Shown here: one piece after another, positions 1 through 10,641 of the stretch
Layout of the letters: each line of letters begins with the position of its first letter
How positions within the stretch are numbered: position 1 is the stretch's first letter
Source: Methylobacillus rhizosphaerae
GTDB lineage: Bacteria; Pseudomonadota; Gammaproteobacteria; Burkholderiales; Methylophilaceae
Direction: 5' to 3'
Assembly: GCF_900187985.1 (NCBI RefSeq)
Contig: NZ_FZOA01000003.1
Span: 62,001 to 126,000 of the forward strand
DNA: 64,000 nt
Notes under the pieces: model-generated
Told to the model about the DNA's origin: nothing
The model's input: only the letters and a program-made list of their open reading frames with translations
Database searches by the model: none
Made by a program: the position numbers and the translations under genes

Positions 1-1567
1 GATTGAAGCTTCCTCTCATCCAGCTCGGTTCATACTTGAAACCCACTTCCAGCTGCTTGCCTTCATAGGGTTTGTAAGCCCGTCCGTAATCATCAGCACC
101 CAGCGCAGGATTGAAAGAAGTGGAGTGGCTGACATAAGGTGAGAGCCCAATCGGCGTACGCACCATGATGCTGGCATTGTGAGTATTCTTGCCCCCTTTA
201 TCAGCATGATGCTTCAGGTCAATGTAAGAACTGCTCTCATAGTTATCACGCCTGACACCCAGGTTCACCAACACAGTATCATTCCAGTTAAACTGGTTGA
301 ACAAGTATAAGCCCTGCTGCTTGAGCCTGAGTTCATAAGGATTCGCTGTCACGGTGAATGGCGCACCATATTGTGGATTGAACATATCAATCGGCGGAAC
401 ATAGCCAAACCCGTTATTCTCGGCATCTGTCCTGCTGCGCTTGTAATCCCAGCCAAGCATGATGGTATTTTCAATATCTCCTAACAGAAACGTCTTGCTC
501 AAACGGTTATCGACACTATGCACCGTGGATTGGCCATTCAGGTAGGAATAGCCGCGCGTGGCAAGCCGGTCTTTGTCAGACTCCCAGGCAAACACTCCCA
601 GAAAGTCGTGATCCATTTTGCCGTAGCGGTAATTCTGCGTGAACTTCAGGCGCTGGCCGAAATCGTGGCTGAATTCATAGCCAATGGAATATTGGCGGCG
701 TTCAAAGTAATCACGGCTGGGTTCGCCCAGATTTGTGTCGTAACCGATCTTGCCATAAGGCGTACGAATCAGGGATCCATAGCCCGGCATAAATCCATTG
801 GTCGGCGTGCCTTGCTTTTTCAGCAGGCTGGCCAGGACGGTCAGGCTTGTGCGATCCGTAATATCCCAGGCGATACTGGGAGCGAAATAGTATTGCTCCA
901 TCCCGGTATGATCAATGGGAAAGTTACTTTTCGAATACGAACCAACGAGGCGATAGCGCACACCATTCAATTCACTGAGGATACCGTTATAGTCCCCGCT
1001 GATGGTTCTGCGGTTGAAATTGCCTACACTGAGATTGATTTCACCAGCCTCAATATCCTTGGGACGCTTGGACATCAGGTTGACAGTTCCGCCTGCATCC
1101 GTTGCCCCGTAATTGAAGGAATTGGCGCCTTTCAATATTTCAACTTTTTCCAGGCCGTAAAGCTCTTGCTCCCAAACAAAAAAACCATTGTTGGAAATTG
1201 CGGTGCCATCCAACGTAGTATTAGCATCAAATCCCCTGACCTTGAACCAGTTGGATTTATTGTCCATACCAAACTGCTGACTAAGCACGCCTGCTTCGTA
1301 TAGCAGCAGGTCATCCAGTTTCCTGTTGGCGCCGATATCTTCGATATCCTGTTCATTGATAATGGACACAGATTGCGCCGTCGATTTGAAATTATCTCCA
1401 CTTTTATCTGCCGAGCCTACAACAGTCACAACAGGAAGCGCTGTCTGTGCTTCATCATCGCCAGCTGTATCTTGCGCGTAAGCTATTACACAGCTTTGAC
1501 ACAAACCAGCCATTAATAACATCTGCTGCGCGAGCTTAAGCTTTCTACTACCCGAATATTGATACAT
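1..1567 (-). CDS. TonB-dependent siderophore receptor (5' part, runs off the window)
   Basis: This is an outer-membrane receptor for ferric siderophores, powered by TonB. The open frame starts at ATG 1567-1565 with a signal peptide ending near an AYAQ cleavage site. A TonB-box-like stretch (PVVTVVG) follows, then a plug domain with the typical motifs GVLSQQFG, WFKVRGFDAN, VEILKGANSFNYGATDAGGTVNLMSK split over residues about 90-175, and then beta-barrel strands (e.g. GYEFSHDFGQRLKF). About 522 codons lie inside the window and the barrel C-terminus is missing at the left edge. Unlike the receptor at 30.9-34.6 kb there is no N-terminal signalling (STN) domain. A Fur-box-like site lies upstream at 1637-1655, consistent with iron repression. 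The family call is firm; the actual siderophore cannot be read from the sequence. Confidence 0.9.
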   Translation of the reverse strand, partial: MYQYSGSRKLKLAQQMLLMAGLCQSCVIAYAQDTAGDDEAQTALPVVTVVGSADKSGDNFKSTAQSVSIINEQDIEDIGANRKLDDLLLYEAGVLSQQFGMDNKSNWFKVRGFDANTTLDGTAISNNGFFVWEQELYGLEKVEILKGANSFNYGATDAGGTVNLMSKRPKDIEAGEINLSVGNFNRRTISGDYNGILSELNGVRYRLVGSYSKSNFPIDHTGMEQYYFAPSIAWDITDRTSLTVLASLLKKQGTPTNGFMPGYGSLIRTPYGKIGYDTNLGEPSRDYFERRQYSIGYEFSHDFGQRLKFTQNYRYGKMDHDFLGVFAWESDKDRLATRGYSYLNGQSTVHSVDNRLSKTFLLGDIENTIMLGWDYKRSRTDAENNGFGYVPPIDMFNPQYGAPFTVTANPYELRLKQQGLYLFNQFNWNDTVLVNLGVRRDNYESSSYIDLKHHADKGGKNTHNASIMVRTPIGLSPYVSHSTSFNPALGADDYGRAYKPYEGKQLEVGFKYEPSWMRGSFN

Positions 1568-1636
1568 CACCCCCCCTTTTTTTCTGATATCTGCAATATG
1601 CAATTTGCACAGATTATCTTTGCAAACCCCACAAAT

Positions 1637-1655
1637 GATATTAATTACCATTACC
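1637..1655 (-). promoter_or_regulatory. Fur-box-like operator upstream of the siderophore receptor
   Basis: Read on the minus strand, the 19 bases match the classical Fur consensus (GATAATGATAATCATTATC) at 15 of 19 positions by eye. The site lies about 70-90 bases upstream of the receptor ATG in the 220-base divergent region shared with pepN. It fits iron-dependent repression of the receptor; binding is inferred. Confidence 0.6.
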
Positions 1656-1788
1656 AATTATGCAGGGTGAGATGGAAATTGTAAATTAAACGCAGGGAAA
1701 ATCCTGTTCCACTCCTGCGCAAGCCTCAAAACACTGCAATCTCTTTTATACTATCGATAACATTCCATTTTTGAAGAAATACCCGCTC

Positions 1789-4392
1789 ATGTTTCCTGAT
1801 ACCGATACTGCCCCGCAAACAATTTATCTCAAGGATTACACGCCAGCACCTTACCTGGCGTCGCATATTGCCCTCACATTCGAACTGTTTGAGGATCGCA
1901 CCATCGTCAGGTCTGAAGTCACTTATCGCCGTAATCCTGCCTCCTCGTCCGATACACTGGTTCTCAATGGCCAGGATCAGGTACTGCTGGCAGTAGAGCG
2001 CGATGGGGCAGCATTTGACGGCTTCACACTCGCAGAGCAGAAAATGGTAATTGAACAGGCAGGCGAGCAATTCACGCTGGCCATCACGTCCGAGATTCAT
2101 CCTGAAACCAATACGGCGCTGGAAGGCTTGTACCAGTCGCAGGGAACATTCTGCACACAGTGCGAAGCGGAAGGCTTCCGCCGCATCACGTTTTTCCAGG
2201 ACAGACCAGATGTGCTGAGCACTTTCTCGGTACGCATAGAAGCAGACAAGCAGCGCTACCCTGTCCTGTTGTCCAATGGCAACCTGCAGGAATCCGGCGA
2301 CCTGGCGCAAGGACGTCACTTCACCGCCTGGCACGACCCTTTCCCCAAGCCTTGTTACCTGTTTGCCTTGGTGGCAGGCGATCTGGTGCGCATCGCGGAT
2401 ACTTTCCGCACCCAGTCTGGCCGCGATGTGGATCTGCATATTTATGTCCGCAAGGGTGATGAAGGACAATGTGCTCATGCCATGGCCTCACTCAAGAAAG
2501 CCATGAAGTGGGATGAAGAAAAATATGGCCGCGAATATGAGCTGGACCTGTTCAATATCGTCGCAGTCAGCGACTTCAATATGGGTGCGATGGAAAACAC
2601 CTCGCTCAACATCTTCAATACCAAGCTGGTGCTGGCGCATCAGGAAACTGCCACAGACGCAGATTTCATCAGTGTAGAAGCCGTGATCGGTCACGAATAT
2701 TTCCACAACTGGACCGGCAATCGCGTCACTTGCCGCGACTGGTTCCAGCTTTCCCTGAAGGAGGGCCTGACTGTTTTCCGCGATCAGGAATTCAGCGCAG
2801 ACATGAACTCACGTGCCGTGCAACGTATTGATGATGTCGATCAGCTGCGCCGCCTGCAGTTCCCGGAAGATGCCAGTCCGCTCGCGCATTCCGTGCAGCC
2901 GGACAACTTTATCGAGATCAGCAATTTCTACACCATGACCGTGTATGAAAAAGGCTCCGAGCTGATCCGCATGCAACATACCCTGCTGGGTGCAGACAAT
3001 TATCGTCAGGCAACAGATCTCTATTTTTCACGCTATGACGGCCATGCGGTCACCATCAATGATTTTGTGCAGTGCATGGCCGATGCCTCCGGACGTGATA
3101 TGTCGCAATTCTTCCGCTGGTACAAGCAGGCTGGCACTCCCAGCCTGCAGGCCAGTGGTCGTTATGATGCAAACAACAGTCGATATACCCTGACGCTGCG
3201 CCAGTCCCAGCCAGATACACCGGGCCAGACTGGCAAACAGCCTCTGCTGATTCCTGTGGCTGTCGGTCTACTGAATGCCGATGGTATGGAAACCCACGCT
3301 ACGCAAGTGCTGGAAATGACAGAGCGCGAGCAGGATTTCACGTTCGAAAACGTCGCAAGCCGTCCTGTGCCTTCCATACTGCGCGGCTTTTCCGCCCCCG
3401 TGAAACTGTCTACAGACCTGAGTGATGATGACTTGCGCCTGCTGCAGCTCAGAGATACGGATGGATTCAACAAATGGGAAGCAGGCCAGACCATTGCCCT
3501 GCGTACCATCCAGCGTGTCATGGCCGATGCGCAAGCGGATACTTCTCAGTTCATCGAGGATTTTGGTGCCCTGATCGAGCAAGGTCTGCGCAAGGAAACC
3601 GACAAGGCATTGCTGGCCCGCGCCCTGTCCCTGCCTTCCATTGCAGTGCTTTCCCAAGCTCAGGAAGTTGTTGATCCGGCCTCCATTGACCAGGCACGCA
3701 CCAGCATACTCAAGAGCATCAAGCAGGCGCACAAAGATGCCCTAGTACGCCTGTATGAATTCAACAGTGACGATGGTGCCTTTTCCATCACGCCACAAGC
3801 CATGGGACGCAGGGCATTGCGCAATGTAGCGCTGGAGTTGCTGACTGTCAGCAATGGCACGGGATGCGCCGCACGCGCCAAGGCGCATTATGCACAGGCC
3901 AACAACATGACTGACCGGGTCGCAGCCCTTTCCTGCCTCGCAGACAGCATCAAACCGGAGCGTGATGAGGTATTTACAGACTTTTATGAACGCTTCAAGG
4001 ATTATCAGCTGGTCGTGGACAAGTGGTTCGCGTTACAGGCCATCGCCAATCGCGCAGAGATATTTGAAGACTTTGCCAAACTGCGCCGACATGCGGAGTT
4101 CAATATCCGTAATCCCAACCGGGTACGAGCGCTCTACTCTGCGTTTGCCGTCAATAACCCGGTGAAATTCCATGACCCCAGCGGCCAGGGCTACGCCTTG
4201 GTGCGCGATGCCATCATCGAGTTGAATGCCATCAACCCGCAGATTGCCGCACGCCAAGTCACGCCTTTCCGTGAATGGCGGCGTTATGCCCCTGCCCTGC
4301 AGAGCCAAATGCAACAAGCACTGCAAAGCATCATGGAAACCCCAGGTCTATCCAATGATGTATTTGAAGTCGTCAGCAAGTGCCTGAAATAG
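1789..4392 (+). CDS. pepN: Aminopeptidase N (M1 zinc metallopeptidase)
   Basis: Cytosolic aminopeptidase that removes N-terminal residues from peptides. With the ATG at 1789 the protein is 867 residues, matching the usual length of proteobacterial PepN (about 870). A TTG six codons upstream (1771) is a possible but less likely start. The substrate-binding exopeptidase motif GAMEN is at about residues 266-270, and the zinc site HEYFH at 302-306 is followed by the third ligand E325 in LKEG. The C-terminal part has the helical PepN domain. No signal peptide is present. It is followed by a strong hairpin and then the lytic transglycosylase gene. Confidence 0.95.
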   Translation: MFPDTDTAPQTIYLKDYTPAPYLASHIALTFELFEDRTIVRSEVTYRRNPASSSDTLVLNGQDQVLLAVERDGAAFDGFTLAEQKMVIEQAGEQFTLAITSEIHPETNTALEGLYQSQGTFCTQCEAEGFRRITFFQDRPDVLSTFSVRIEADKQRYPVLLSNGNLQESGDLAQGRHFTAWHDPFPKPCYLFALVAGDLVRIADTFRTQSGRDVDLHIYVRKGDEGQCAHAMASLKKAMKWDEEKYGREYELDLFNIVAVSDFNMGAMENTSLNIFNTKLVLAHQETATDADFISVEAVIGHEYFHNWTGNRVTCRDWFQLSLKEGLTVFRDQEFSADMNSRAVQRIDDVDQLRRLQFPEDASPLAHSVQPDNFIEISNFYTMTVYEKGSELIRMQHTLLGADNYRQATDLYFSRYDGHAVTINDFVQCMADASGRDMSQFFRWYKQAGTPSLQASGRYDANNSRYTLTLRQSQPDTPGQTGKQPLLIPVAVGLLNADGMETHATQVLEMTEREQDFTFENVASRPVPSILRGFSAPVKLSTDLSDDDLRLLQLRDTDGFNKWEAGQTIALRTIQRVMADAQADTSQFIEDFGALIEQGLRKETDKALLARALSLPSIAVLSQAQEVVDPASIDQARTSILKSIKQAHKDALVRLYEFNSDDGAFSITPQAMGRRALRNVALELLTVSNGTGCAARAKAHYAQANNMTDRVAALSCLADSIKPERDEVFTDFYERFKDYQLVVDKWFALQAIANRAEIFEDFAKLRRHAEFNIRNPNRVRALYSAFAVNNPVKFHDPSGQGYALVRDAIIELNAINPQIAARQVTPFREWRRYAPALQSQMQQALQSIMETPGLSNDVFEVVSKCLK

Positions 4393-4407
4393 TCATTCCT
4401 TCCTGCC

Positions 4408-4443
4408 GGCGCCTTTACCGTGAAACTGCACAGTAAAGGCGCC
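4408..4443 (+). terminator. Long GC-rich hairpin after pepN
   Basis: An 11-bp perfect inverted repeat (GGCGCCTTTAC / GTAAAGGCGCC) has its arms at 4408-4418 and 4433-4443. Three further inner pairs are possible after one mismatch. No clear T-run follows, so it may be a 3'-end stabiliser or a weak terminator rather than a classical intrinsic terminator. Confidence 0.5.
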
Positions 4444-4547
4444 AATGTCGCATCCTGGCTGCATTCCTGCACTGGGCAGATGGCCAAAAAAGCACTAAAG
4501 ATCATTCTGACTGGACAAAGACAGCAATCTTTAGGAAACTCTGCCTG

Positions 4548-5969
4548 ATGCGTTCACTGGTTATTCTTTTGCTGGTGCTGCTGTTGATGGGCTGTCAGGA
4601 ATCAGGCTCATCACTGGCAGACCCTCGTACAACCAAGGAAATCATTGTGGTGACCCACAGTGGTCCCAGTACTTATTATTACAGCGGCAATAATCAATAT
4701 GCCGGGCTTGAATATGACCTGGTACGCAGCTTTGTACGCGAGCTGGGTCCGGAATACAGCGTCAAGTTCCTGATTGTGCAGAATATTTCCCAGGTCATCC
4801 CCGCGCTGCGTAAACACAAGGCACATTTTGCCGCTGCCGACCTCAGCGTTACTGCCGCGCGTGAGCGCATGGTCAAGTTCACGCAGCCTTACCAGAGTGT
4901 CCAGCAACGCATTATCTACAATACCGACCGCACGCGAGCCCCCTCCAGCATCAAGGACCTGCTCAACAAGCACATCACGGTTTCTTCCGGCACCAGCTAT
5001 GCAGAAAGCCTGCGCCGCCTGAAAGGCAAAGAGCCGCAGCTGCACTGGAGCGAGACTTCACATGCCAACTCTGATGAATTAATGACCCAGGTGGCCGAAG
5101 GTAAGCTGGATTTCACCATTGCCGACAATCATCTGATTGCATTGATACAAAACTATTATCCCAACCTTGCCGCCAGTGACCTGCCACTGGAAGTACCGGA
5201 GCAGATAGCATGGGCTTTTGCCAAAACAGGAGACCCCTGGTTGTATGAGCAGGCCAACGCTTTTTTCACTCGCATCCGCAAGGATGGCACCCTGCGCAAC
5301 CTGATTGACCGCTACTACGGCCACACCGATCGCCTCAAACCCGTGGATGTCACGACTTTCATCCAGCGTTCAGAAACCCTGCTGCCACAATACAAGCGCA
5401 TGTTTCATGATGCTCAGGAGCTGACCGGGCTGGACTGGCGGCTGATTGCCGCCGTCGCCTATCAGGAATCCCACTGGGACAGGTTTAATACCTCGCCTAC
5501 CAATGTACGCGGCATGATGATGCTGACTGAGGAAACAGCTGACCGCCTGGGTGTCACAGACAGGCTGGATGCTCGGCAAAGCATCACGGCTGGCGCCCGT
5601 TATATCGTCATGCTGAAAGACTCCATTCCCGAGGGTGTAGCCGAGCCGGACAGGACCTGGCTGGCACTTGCAGCCTACAATATCGGCTATGCCCATTTGC
5701 TGGATGCCCGTACGCTGGCTACGCGCCTCAAGCTCAACCCGGATCGCTGGGTCGATGTGAAGAAAACGCTACCCCTGCTGAGCAAGGACGAATACTACTC
5801 CACGCTCAAGTTCGGCTTTGCCAGGGGCGGCGCGCCTGTCGTCTTTGTGGAGTCGGTGCGTACTTATTACAAGATACTCGCATTGAGAGAACCAAGGCAT
5901 ATCCCTGTATTTCCCAGTTTTGAATTGACGGACTTCAGCGGCTTCAACAATTCCCTGAGCCAGGAATAA
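4548..5969 (+). CDS. mltF: MltF-type membrane-bound lytic murein transglycosylase
   Basis: This enzyme cleaves the beta-1,4 bond between MurNAc and GlcNAc in peptidoglycan, forming 1,6-anhydroMurNAc. The 473-residue protein begins with a lipoprotein signal whose lipobox LMGC gives acylated Cys16. Residues about 30-265 form a periplasmic substrate-binding-protein-like module (SBP_bac_3), the regulatory ligand domain in MltF. Residues about 285-430 form the SLT catalytic domain, with AVAYQESHW placing the catalytic glutamate at E308, followed by the GMMMLT and LALAAYNIG motifs. A good ribosome site (AGGAAA) precedes the ATG. The gene stands alone between pepN and the antiporter gene. The E. coli protein is slightly longer (about 518). 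Confidence 0.93.
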   Translation: MRSLVILLLVLLLMGCQESGSSLADPRTTKEIIVVTHSGPSTYYYSGNNQYAGLEYDLVRSFVRELGPEYSVKFLIVQNISQVIPALRKHKAHFAAADLSVTAARERMVKFTQPYQSVQQRIIYNTDRTRAPSSIKDLLNKHITVSSGTSYAESLRRLKGKEPQLHWSETSHANSDELMTQVAEGKLDFTIADNHLIALIQNYYPNLAASDLPLEVPEQIAWAFAKTGDPWLYEQANAFFTRIRKDGTLRNLIDRYYGHTDRLKPVDVTTFIQRSETLLPQYKRMFHDAQELTGLDWRLIAAVAYQESHWDRFNTSPTNVRGMMMLTEETADRLGVTDRLDARQSITAGARYIVMLKDSIPEGVAEPDRTWLALAAYNIGYAHLLDARTLATRLKLNPDRWVDVKKTLPLLSKDEYYSTLKFGFARGGAPVVFVESVRTYYKILALREPRHIPVFPSFELTDFSGFNNSLSQE

Positions 5970-5995
5970 TTCGCAAATCGTTTGTTTTCCTGCCC

Positions 5996-6022
5996 TTGAC
6001 TGGATCAGTCTCGTTATAAAAT
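5996..6022 (+). promoter_or_regulatory. Possible sigma-70 promoter for the antiporter gene
   Basis: TTGACT (5996-6001) and TAAAAT (6017-6022) are separated by 15 bases, shorter than ideal. They lie about 45 bases upstream of the antiporter ATG at 6066. Confidence 0.35.
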
Positions 6023-6065
6023 ACGCATTCTGAACCCGGCCTTATAACAAGAAAGCACACAACAC

Positions 6066-7826
6066 ATGCACGCCGCTGCCTTCATACAAGATCTTGCCGT
6101 CATCATGCTGGTGGCTGGCATGGTTACCATTTTATTCCACCGCATGAAGCAGCCGGTGGTACTTGGCTATATTCTCGCAGGCCTGATCCTTGGTCCACAT
6201 ACCCCGCCATTCTCCCTCGTGCATGACAACCACACCATCGAGATTCTTGCCGAACTCGGCATTGTGTTCCTGATGTTTTCACTCGGGCTGGAATTCAGCC
6301 TGCGTAAACTGCGCGCTGTAGGCGCCACAGCCGTGGTCGCCGCATCAGTCGAAATTATCGTCATGGTATGGCTGGGATATGAGATCGGTAGCCATTTCGG
6401 CTGGAAACCCATGGACTCCATCTTCCTTGGCGCCATGCTGGCCATTTCCTCCACCACTATCATCGTCAAGGCGCTGGATGAGCTCAATATGAAGCATGAG
6501 CGCTTTGCCCAGATGATTTTTGGCGTGCTGATTGTCGAGGATATCCTCGGTATCGGCATCATCGCCCTGCTCTCCGGCATTGCCGCCACCGGACATGTAT
6601 CCACCATGGATGCTGCCATCACCATCTCCAACCTTACATTGTTCATGGTGGTGGCCCTGGTGCTGGGCATCATTTTTGTCCCCAAACTGCTGGAATACGT
6701 TGCCAGCTTCAAGCGTGACGAGATGCTGCTGATCACGATTCTCGGCCTGTGCTTCGGTTTCTGTCTGCTGGTGATGAAACTGGATTACAGCATTGCGCTA
6801 GGTGCTTTCATGATCGGTGCCATCATGGCGGAGTCACGCCGCATTCGCGCCATTGAGCGCCTGATCATGCCCATCCGCGACATGTTCAGCGCCATTTTCT
6901 TCGTTGCCATCGGGCTGATGCTGGACCCCGCCATTATTATCGAACACGCCAAGCCGGTCATGGTCGTGATCGTAGCCATCATTTTCGGCAAGATATTTGC
7001 CTGCACACTGGGCACCATGGCGGCTGGCAATGACGGTCGCACCTCCTTGCGTGTGGGTATGGGGTTATCCCAGATCGGCGAGTTTTCCTTCATCATTGCC
7101 TCCCTCGGGCTGACATTGGGTGTCACTAGCTCCTTCCTCTACCCGATTGCGGTAGCCGCCTCCGTCATCACCACCTTGACCACGCCTTACCTGATCAAGG
7201 CGGCCGACCCACTTTCCAACAAGCTGGCCCGCAACCTGCCAGGAAAGATCTCGCAATTTTTCCGCCTTTACCGTAACTGGCTGGACTCCAACAGCCACGC
7301 CCCAGACAGCGACGGCGCCATTCTCGCCGGCATCTACCGTAAACTGCTGTTACAGGTCTTCGTGAACTTGTGCATGGTCAGTGCTCTCTGTCTCGGTGCT
7401 GTCTGGCTGGCTAACGATTATCTGGTCAGCCGTCCCTCCCCCATGCGCGACATCATGTGGCAACAGGCGCTGATCTGGGGCACATCCTTGTTGCTGGCAG
7501 CCCCTTTCCTCATTGCAGCATTCAGGAAACTGCAATCGCTGGGCCTGCTGCTGGCTGACCACAGCACACAAGGCATGACAGGCAGCGATTGCAGCCGCGT
7601 GCAGCGTTTCATTGCCAAGACCGTCAATGTCCTGGCTATCGTCAGCATGACATTACTGGTACTGACATTGAGTCACAAAATCATGCCAGCGCTGGATGTG
7701 CGAGTTGTCGCCCTGCTGATCATCGCCGGACTGGTATCTCTGCTCTGGCGCTGGTTTGTCATGCTGCATTACCGTATGCAGATTACACTGATCGAGACGC
7801 TGACCCAGGACAAGGAAGAGCATTAA
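6066..7826 (+). CDS. CPA2-family monovalent cation:proton antiporter (KefB/YbaL-like, no RCK domain)
   Basis: This 586-residue integral membrane protein has a Na+/H+-exchanger core at about residues 10-375, with about 12 hydrophobic segments. Typical CPA2 motifs are present: QPVVLGYILAGLILGPHTP, GIVFLMFSLGLEF, and LGAMLAISSTTIIVKALDE. KefB/KefC carry a C-terminal cytosolic TrkA-N/RCK nucleotide-binding domain. Here the C-terminal 160 residues instead contain about four more hydrophobic segments (e.g. MVSALCLGAVWLA and VALLIIAGLVSLLW) and end in a short charged tail. It probably exchanges K+ or Na+ for H+ without NAD(H)/glutathione gating. The exact substrate is not predictable. It is monocistronic and converges on serS with a shared terminator. 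Confidence 0.85.
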   Translation: MHAAAFIQDLAVIMLVAGMVTILFHRMKQPVVLGYILAGLILGPHTPPFSLVHDNHTIEILAELGIVFLMFSLGLEFSLRKLRAVGATAVVAASVEIIVMVWLGYEIGSHFGWKPMDSIFLGAMLAISSTTIIVKALDELNMKHERFAQMIFGVLIVEDILGIGIIALLSGIAATGHVSTMDAAITISNLTLFMVVALVLGIIFVPKLLEYVASFKRDEMLLITILGLCFGFCLLVMKLDYSIALGAFMIGAIMAESRRIRAIERLIMPIRDMFSAIFFVAIGLMLDPAIIIEHAKPVMVVIVAIIFGKIFACTLGTMAAGNDGRTSLRVGMGLSQIGEFSFIIASLGLTLGVTSSFLYPIAVAASVITTLTTPYLIKAADPLSNKLARNLPGKISQFFRLYRNWLDSNSHAPDSDGAILAGIYRKLLLQVFVNLCMVSALCLGAVWLANDYLVSRPSPMRDIMWQQALIWGTSLLLAAPFLIAAFRKLQSLGLLLADHSTQGMTGSDCSRVQRFIAKTVNVLAIVSMTLLVLTLSHKIMPALDVRVVALLIIAGLVSLLWRWFVMLHYRMQITLIETLTQDKEEH

Positions 7827-7859
7827 ACAGCAAATGACCTAGGGCACGCCACAAAACAA

Positions 7860-7882
7860 AACCCCGGATATGATCCGGGGTT
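7860..7882. terminator. Bidirectional terminator between the antiporter gene and serS
   Basis: A perfect 10-bp stem (AACCCCGGAT / ATCCGGGGTT) has a 3-base loop and is flanked by A-rich sequence on the left, which gives a short T-run for minus-strand transcripts. It sits between two convergent genes. It belongs to the same CCCCGGA hairpin type seen at 26817 and 40531. Confidence 0.75.
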
Positions 7883-7904
7883 ACAAACCAAGCAAGAGTT
7901 GTCG

Positions 7905-9254
<1,350 letters not shown>

Positions 9255-9297
9255 TTAACGCGGTTTGCTGCTGGGCTGATTTTCGGGCAACGCCAGC

Positions 9298-10602
9298 TTA
9301 TTTCTTGCCAGCCTCTTTGTCCCACTTTTTCAGCAGCGCCAGTTTTTCGCCAATCTTGCTTTCCAGTCCTCTTGGCGTTGGCTGGTACCAGCCTGGCTCT
9401 GCCAGCTCATCAGGGAAATAGGTTTCCCCGGCGGCATAGGCATTGGGTTCATCATGGGCATAGCGGTATTCATGCCCGTAGCCAAGCTCCTTCATGAGTT
9501 TGGTCGGCGCGTTGCGCAGGTGTACGGGGACTTCGCGGCTTTTATCTTGCCGGACAAAAGCCTTGGCCTGATTATAAGCCATATAGCCCGCGTTGCTCTT
9601 GGCGGCCACGGCGAGATAAATCACGGCCTGTCCCAGTGCCAGCTCGCCTTCCGGGCTGCCGAGACGTTCGTAGGTCAATGCGGCATCATTGGCGATCTGC
9701 ATGGCTCTGGGATCGGCAAGGCCGATATCTTCCCACGCCATACGCACGATACGTCGCGACAGGTAACGCGGGTCCGCGCCGCCATCCAGCATGCGGGTCA
9801 GCCAGTAAAGTGCGGCATCCGGGTGCGAGCCGCGCACGGATTTGTGCAGGGCGGAGATCTGGTCGTAGAAGTTGTCGCCGCCCTTATCGAAACGGCGACT
9901 GTTCAGGGTCAGCGCATTCTGGATGAAATCGGCGTCTATCTTCTGCACGCCTGCGGCCTTGGCCGCCGTGGCGCATTGTTCAAGCAGGTTGAGGAAGCGT
10001 CTTGCATCGCCATCGGCATAGCCAATGATGGTATCCACGGCAAGATCGTCAAACTCCAGATGCCCCAGCGCCTGCGCTTTCACGCGCTTGAGCAGTTGCT
10101 TCAGCTCATCTTCGCTCAGCGATTTGAGTACATAGACCTGGGCACGAGAGAGCAAAGCGGAGTTGACCTCGAACGAAGGATTTTCTGTGGTCGCGCCAAT
10201 AAAGGTGACCAACCCGCTTTCAGCATATGGCAACAAGGCATCCTGCTGCGATTTGTTGAACCTGTGGATTTCATCGACGAACAGGATGGTGTGTCGCCCA
10301 CGCGACAGGTTCTGTTCTGCCTGCTCCATGGCGGCGCGGATATCCTTGACCCCGGAAAACACGGCGGACAGGGCGATGAATTCGCAATCAAAGGCAGTAG
10401 CAGTCAGCCGTGCCAGCGTGGTCTTACCCACACCAGGCGGCCCCCAGAAAATCATGGAATGTGGCTTGCCGGATTGGAATGCCAGACGCAGGGGTTTGCC
10501 CTCACCGAGCAGGTGCGATTGCCCGATCACCTCATCCAGTGTTTTCGGGCGCAAGGCTTCCGGCAATGGCGCCGCTGGTTCCTGGACAAACAGGTCAGCC
10601 AT
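9298..10602 (-). CDS. rarA: Replication-associated recombination protein A (RarA/MgsA AAA+ ATPase)
   Basis: Clamp-loader-like AAA+ ATPase acting at stalled replication forks. Of its 434 residues, the Walker A GPPGVGKT lies at about 54-61 and Walker B VDEIHRF near 107-113. The sensor segment GATTENPSF follows, then the C-terminal MgsA tetramerisation region (SDPDAALYWL-like helices, GHEYRYAHDEPNAYAAGE near the end). The start MADLFV at 10602 matches family N-termini. It lies between lolA (38 bases upstream) and serS (about 94 bases downstream) in one transcription unit typical of gamma- and betaproteobacteria. Confidence 0.96.
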   Translation of the reverse strand: MADLFVQEPAAPLPEALRPKTLDEVIGQSHLLGEGKPLRLAFQSGKPHSMIFWGPPGVGKTTLARLTATAFDCEFIALSAVFSGVKDIRAAMEQAEQNLSRGRHTILFVDEIHRFNKSQQDALLPYAESGLVTFIGATTENPSFEVNSALLSRAQVYVLKSLSEDELKQLLKRVKAQALGHLEFDDLAVDTIIGYADGDARRFLNLLEQCATAAKAAGVQKIDADFIQNALTLNSRRFDKGGDNFYDQISALHKSVRGSHPDAALYWLTRMLDGGADPRYLSRRIVRMAWEDIGLADPRAMQIANDAALTYERLGSPEGELALGQAVIYLAVAAKSNAGYMAYNQAKAFVRQDKSREVPVHLRNAPTKLMKELGYGHEYRYAHDEPNAYAAGETYFPDELAEPGWYQPTPRGLESKIGEKLALLKKWDKEAGKK

Positions 10603-10641
10603 CCCGCCTCCCTGTCATAGGCAAGCTCGCGCCATGTTTGA

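Noticed and set aside
518-1303. Plus-strand open frame of 261 codons
   Set aside because: Antisense to the siderophore receptor gene; no ribosome site and no domain pattern.
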